The position numbers were made by a program, and so were the translations under genes. A DNA stretch of 8,955 nt, from assembly GCA_946055715.1 (NCBI GenBank), contig CAMGGT010000014.1:1-8955 (forward strand). Direction: 5' to 3'. The notes under the pieces are model-generated. The model was not told the origin of the DNA. It saw only the letters and a program-made list of their open reading frames with translations, and searched no databases. Positions within the stretch are counted from its first letter, which is position 1. Every line of letters begins with the position of its first letter. Origin of the DNA: an uncultured Clostridia bacterium. GTDB taxonomy: Bacteria > Bacillota > Clostridia > Oscillospirales > CAG-272. Positions 6,274-8,955 of the stretch are shown in pieces.

Positions 6274-7104
6274 TTACTCCGCTTCGGTCGGCGTTTGCGG
6301 TGCGGCCGGGGCGGTCGTCTCCTGCTGCTCTGTGGGCGCACCCGCATCTGCGGGGACCTTCGGGTGGGAGCGGCTCCGCCGCTTTTTGGGCGGTGCGGGC
6401 GGATGGGCTTTCAGGTAGGCATCATAGAGGTCGGGGCGGCGCAGACGCGTCAGCTCCAGCGACTGTTCCAGCCGCCATTTCTCGATGTTGGCGTGGTGGC
6501 CCGTCAGCAGTACGGCCGGTACTTCTCTGTTGCGATAGACGGCGGGGTGGGTGTAGTGGGGGCATTCCAGGAGGCCTGAGGCAATGCTCTCGTCGGTATA
6601 GCTTTCTTCGCAGGCCAGCACCCCGTCCAGCAGGCGCGAGACCGCGTCCACCAGAATGCAGGCGGGGATCTCGCCGCCCGTCAGCACATAGTCGCCGATG
6701 GAGATCTCTTCGTCCACACATTCGTCCAACGCCCGCTGGTCCACCCCTTCATAATGGCCGCAGAGCAAGATCAGGCGGTCGTAGGAGGCGGCCAGCTCCG
6801 CGCATTTTTCCTGGGTGAGCAGTGCGCCCTTGGGCGACATGTAGATGACGCGGTGTCGCTCGCCTTCCGCCGATTCCGAAAGGGCGGCTTCCACACAGTC
6901 GCAAATGGGTTGCGGCGTCATCAAAAGGCCGGTGCCACCGCCATAGAGGGTGTCTTCCGTGCGGCGGTGTTTGTCGGTGGTATAGTCCCGGATCTGGCGG
7001 CAGCGCACCTCGATCAGACCGGCGGTCTGGGCGCGGCCGATAATGGAGGTGGCCAGCACCGTTTGCACCATATCGGGAAAAAGGGTCAGAATTTCAAATT
7101 TCAT
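6274..7104 (-). CDS. trmD: tRNA (guanine37-N1)-methyltransferase TrmD, with extended C-terminus
   Basis: TrmD is an essential, dimeric, knotted SPOUT methyltransferase that makes m1G37 next to the anticodon of certain tRNAs and so prevents +1 frameshifting. The start MKFEILTLFPDM, the DYTTDKHRRTEDTLYGGGTGLLM region (split here: DYTTDKHRRTED at 40-51, TLYGGGTGLLM at 52-62), YMSPKGALLTQ (88-98), the SAM-binding ILLCGHYEGVDQR (112-124), SIGDYVLTGGE (135-145) and GLLECPHYTHP (177-187) are diagnostic. Acidic residues at 171-172 occupy the region of the catalytic aspartate. The 276-residue length exceeds the usual ~240-255: residues after about 234 form a Pro-rich, then strongly basic (KKRRSRSHPK), then Pro/Ala/Thr/Glu tail of low complexity. 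The ATG follows GGGAG by ten bases. It lies 150 bases after rimM, the usual rimM-trmD order, but rplS does not follow. Confidence 0.97.
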   Translation of the reverse strand: MKFEILTLFPDMVQTVLATSIIGRAQTAGLIEVRCRQIRDYTTDKHRRTEDTLYGGGTGLLMTPQPICDCVEAALSESAEGERHRVIYMSPKGALLTQEKCAELAASYDRLILLCGHYEGVDQRALDECVDEEISIGDYVLTGGEIPACILVDAVSRLLDGVLACEESYTDESIASGLLECPHYTHPAVYRNREVPAVLLTGHHANIEKWRLEQSLELTRLRRPDLYDAYLKAHPPAPPKKRRSRSHPKVPADAGAPTEQQETTAPAAPQTPTEAE

Positions 7105-7255
7105 GGGTTGTATGCTCCCAAAAGGTCATTTACATCATGGTGTTTTGCCAAAGCCGGGTGCCCGCTTCCGCCGCAGATCATCTCCGCACGAGACAGCTTT
7201 TGCCTGTGCCGGTCTCTTTGAGACTTTGCAAGAGAATGGCAGGATCATGGGGCAT
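7101..7255 (-). other. rimM-trmD gap readable as two tiny overlapping ORFs
   Basis: No established gene. The rimM stop overlaps an ATG by one base (TGATG) that opens a 25-codon frame, MPHDPAILLQSLKETGTG and seven more residues, ending at 7178. Its stop overlaps by four bases (ATGA) an ATG at 7181-7179 that opens a 26-codon frame, MICGGSGHPALAKHHDVNDL and six more. That frame's stop in turn overlaps the trmD start as ATGA. Ribosomes finishing rimM could thus pass down the whole stretch to trmD. The third-position GC is lower than in neighbouring genes, there is no good ribosome binding site for the second frame, and neither peptide is recognised. A -1 frame change near 7181 would join them into one 51-residue product; no slippery heptamer is visible. 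Confidence 0.25.
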
Positions 7256-7785
7256 CAGACCTTTTCCGCTTCGTCAAAAAAACCGGGGATGGGCGTGATC
7301 AGCACGCCCTTTTCACGGCTGACCTCCTGCACAAAGGCAGGCACCGCGGGGATCAGGACATCTTTGCCGTCCGGGGTCTGCACGGTGTAGACGGGGGAGG
7401 CGGGGGCAAAGTCAATGTCCGACAGATGGCCGTAGAGCTGTCCGGTGGCGGCATCCCGCACTTCCAGCCCGATCATGTCCGCCAGCAGAATGGCTCCCTT
7501 GGGCACGGGAATGTCCTCACGGCGGGCATACAGCACCTCGCCCTTGAGGGGCAGCACCGCCTCGGGCGTGTCCAGCCCCGCAAAGTGCAGCAGCACCATC
7601 TCTTTGAAAGGGACGACCGAGACCACAGACAGGGGGCGCATCTCTTCGCCCCGCTTGATATACATCACCTTGAGGGCGGCCATCGCCTTCGGGCTGTCGC
7701 ACCAGCACTCGGCCTTGCAGTCGCCGCGGACGCCGTGTGTGTTGCACACCTTTCCGCATTCCAGATAGGATCTTTCCTCTTTCAT
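7255..7785 (-). CDS. rimM: 16S rRNA processing / 30S maturation factor RimM
   Basis: RimM binds ribosomal protein S19 and helps mature the 3' head domain of the 30S subunit. The 176-residue product has family length and two domains: an N-terminal beta barrel with the hallmark GKVCNTHGVRGDCK (11-24), and a C-terminal PRC-barrel from about residue 95 with VYTVQTPDGKDVLIPAVPAF (132-151) and a terminal ITPIPGFFD. The ATG at 7783-7785 is set by domain conservation beginning at residue 8; the AGGA motif is rather far, about eleven bases upstream. It lies 71 bases after tadA and 150 bases before trmD. rpsP and the KH-domain gene, which often precede rimM in Firmicutes, are absent here and tadA takes that place. 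Confidence 0.95.
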   Translation of the reverse strand: MKEERSYLECGKVCNTHGVRGDCKAECWCDSPKAMAALKVMYIKRGEEMRPLSVVSVVPFKEMVLLHFAGLDTPEAVLPLKGEVLYARREDIPVPKGAILLADMIGLEVRDAATGQLYGHLSDIDFAPASPVYTVQTPDGKDVLIPAVPAFVQEVSREKGVLITPIPGFFDEAEKV

Positions 7786-7789
7786 GTCG

Positions 7790-7819
7790 CTTATATTCCT
7801 TTCCCGGCCTCAATGGCAA
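7790..7819 (-). promoter_or_regulatory. Promoter-like hexamers immediately upstream of rimM
   Basis: On the minus strand TTGCCA (7819-7814) and TATAAG (7795-7790) each differ by one base from sigma-A consensus and are 18 bases apart. The -10-like box is only four bases before the rimM ATG, so transcription would begin at about the start codon and give a leaderless message. It may equally be chance, with rimM read from an upstream promoter through tadA. Confidence 0.25.
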
Positions 7820-7856
7820 GGCGATCCCCACAAATATGGCAGAATACAGCGGGGGT

Positions 7857-8357
7857 TTATTCATTTCCTTTTGTTTTTGGTTTTCTTTTTCGTCTGAAAT
7901 AGTCGGCAAGTTCTGCACGGCACTCCACGGCCAGCACGCCGCCCGAAAGGGCGGGCTTGTGGTTGAGGGGGAGGTCGCACAGGTTCACCACCGAGCCGAA
8001 TGCCCCCGCCCGCAGATCGTCTGTGCCCCACACCACGCGGTTGATGCGGGCGTTGATGGCCGCACCGGCGCACATGGGGCATGGCTCCATGGTCACATAC
8101 AGGGTGCTGTCCGGCAGGCGCCACCCGCCCATTTGGCGGCAGGCCTGCTCAATGGCGAGGATCTCGGCATGGTGGGTGGCGCACTTACTCTGCTCCCGTG
8201 TGTTATAGGCGCGCGCCACCACCTGCCCGCGGCAGACGATCAGCGCGCCCACCGGCACCTCGTCCTGCTCTGCCGCACAGCGGGCAAGAGACAGGCATTC
8301 GCGCATATAGTCCTCGTCAGAGGGGGAAGAGGAGGGGGGTATGCTTTCTTTTTTCAT
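7857..8357 (-). CDS. tadA: tRNA-specific adenosine deaminase TadA
   Basis: TadA is a zinc-dependent cytidine/deoxycytidylate-deaminase-fold enzyme that converts wobble adenosine 34 of tRNA-Arg(ACG) to inosine. The 166-residue product contains VPVGALIV (35-42), NTREQSKCATHHAEILAIE (52-70) with zinc ligand His63 and proton-shuttling Glu65, and TMEPCPMCAGA (89-99) with zinc ligands Cys93 and Cys96. The tail after residue 155 is basic (RRKRKPKTKG), suited to tRNA contact. The ATG at 8355-8357 is chosen because GGAGG stands seven bases upstream; an in-frame start 12 codons earlier has no such site. It is followed by rimM after 71 bases. I looked for a signal recognition particle RNA or tRNA-Ser near it, as seen beside tadA in some Firmicutes, and found none. 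Very secure. Confidence 0.96.
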   Translation of the reverse strand: MKKESIPPSSSPSDEDYMRECLSLARCAAEQDEVPVGALIVCRGQVVARAYNTREQSKCATHHAEILAIEQACRQMGGWRLPDSTLYVTMEPCPMCAGAAINARINRVVWGTDDLRAGAFGSVVNLCDLPLNHKPALSGGVLAVECRAELADYFRRKRKPKTKGNE

Positions 8358-8436
8358 AATTTGCCTCCGGATCAACGGCAAAAATGCGTACACTTACTGC
8401 AAAAACCGACATGCGGCAACGCAAAAGCAAGGTGTG

Positions 8437-8955
8437 TCAGCTGCCCATCACGCCGCGCACGGTCAGCCATACCAGAAACAGCACGGGCACCACCATGGGA
8501 GAGACGATCAGCTGGGCGGCCATGCGGGCGGTGCCCGCGTCCTTGGCCCAGACGGCGGCAATGTCTGCGCGCAGTTCGCGCCGCTTTTTGTACAGCAAAA
8601 TGCCGCACACAACGGCCGCCACCCCCAGCACAGACAGCACCGCCGCCAGGGCGGGCATCCCATACAGGGAGATCAGCAAAGAGCAGGCGTTGTTGAGCAG
8701 GTGCATGACCATGCCGGGCAAGGGAGAACGGCAGGCCTCCGCCAGCGTCCCCAAGAACAGCCCCGCCGCCAGCGCATAGGGAATGCGGAGGGGGGAGGTG
8801 TGCATCAGCGCGAACAGCACCGAACAGCAAATGACCGAGCCGGCTTTTCCGTAAGGGGCAAGCAGAGACGGCAGGCAGAAGCGGACGGCCAATTCCTCAC
8901 CCAGGGCGGGTATCACCGCATGTACCAACAGCAGCCATGCAAGCGGCCCGGAATA
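8437..8955 (-). CDS. CPBP family intramembrane metalloprotease, N-terminus off the right edge
   Basis: The visible 172 residues are the C-terminal part of a polytopic membrane protein of the CPBP/Abi (CAAX prenyl protease 2-like) family. The three family motifs are present: EELAVR (fragment residues 20-25, the EExxxR motif), FALMH (48-52, the FxxxH motif), and HLLNN (85-89, HxxxN). These supply the presumed metal ligands and catalytic glutamates. After the core there is another hydrophobic helix, a basic loop (YKKRRELR), and a last hydrophobic segment (about residues 150-167). The frame stays open to the edge, so the gene continues beyond 8955; a TTG at 8926-8928 is internal, not a start. It ends 79 bases before tadA. 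Bacterial members are linked to peptide maturation, self-immunity or unknown roles; the substrate here cannot be inferred. Confidence 0.88.
   Translation of the reverse strand, partial: YSGPLAWLLLVHAVIPALGEELAVRFCLPSLLAPYGKAGSVICCSVLFALMHTSPLRIPYALAAGLFLGTLAEACRSPLPGMVMHLLNNACSLLISLYGMPALAAVLSVLGVAAVVCGILLYKKRRELRADIAAVWAKDAGTARMAAQLIVSPMVVPVLFLVWLTVRGVMGS

Noticed and set aside
7786..7856. Search for an SRP RNA or tRNA beside tadA
   Set aside because: The 71 bases after tadA and the 79 bases before it are too short, and I see neither the conserved SRP Alu/S-domain sequences nor a tRNA T-loop motif.
7737..8696. Plus-strand open frame of 319 codons across rimM, tadA and the protease
   Set aside because: Antisense to three supported genes; the translation is low-complexity and Arg/Pro-rich at the end.
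1..8955. CRISPR array, insertion sequence, prophage or attachment site
   Set aside because: No regularly spaced repeats, transposase, integrase or long terminal repeats are seen; all confident genes are housekeeping or metabolic and on one strand.

Overview
The window is GC-rich chromosomal DNA (roughly 60% GC by eye) from a low-complexity housekeeping region. All nine confidently called genes lie on the minus strand. The most likely source is a GC-rich anaerobic member of the Firmicutes (Clostridia, Oscillospiraceae/Ruminococcaceae-like). The evidence is an HPr with both His15 and a regulatory-type Ser46, a methionine-gamma-lyase-like protein of the YnbB/PF06838 family, a DUF1015 protein, strong GGAGG-type ribosome binding sites and a textbook sigma-A promoter. 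I see no phage, insertion-sequence, plasmid or CRISPR signature.

Layout in transcription order (right to left). Positions 8955-6274 hold a partial CPBP-family membrane protease cut by the right edge, then tadA (tRNA adenosine deaminase), rimM (30S maturation factor), a 150-base gap that is readable as two tiny overlapping ORFs, and trmD (tRNA m1G37 methyltransferase with an unusual Pro/Ala-rich tail). Positions 6273-5702 hold a self-contained ptsH (HPr) unit: an AT-rich upstream region, a consensus promoter overlapped by an inverted repeat, a hairpin in the leader, the gene, and a clear intrinsic terminator. Positions 5591-2091 hold a compact three-gene run: a PLP-dependent methionine-gamma-lyase-like protein, a lipoprotein with two related domains, and a cysteine desulfurase whose start codon overlaps the lipoprotein stop by one base. 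After a 210-base gap come a DUF1015 protein (1880-645) and rlmH (586-107, 23S rRNA pseudouridine methyltransferase).

Two themes stand out. One is RNA maturation: TadA acts on the tRNA wobble base, TrmD on base 37 next to the anticodon, RimM on the 30S subunit and RlmH on 23S rRNA. A cysteine desulfurase may supply sulfur for tRNA thiolation or Fe-S clusters. The other is sulfur/serine amino-acid chemistry: two fold-type I PLP enzymes flank an exported lipoprotein and are followed by a DUF1015 protein of uncertain function. I found no clearly new system. The best candidates for a second look are the PLP lyase / lipoprotein / desulfurase / DUF1015 cluster, the operator-like repeat on the ptsH promoter, and the rimM-trmD gap.
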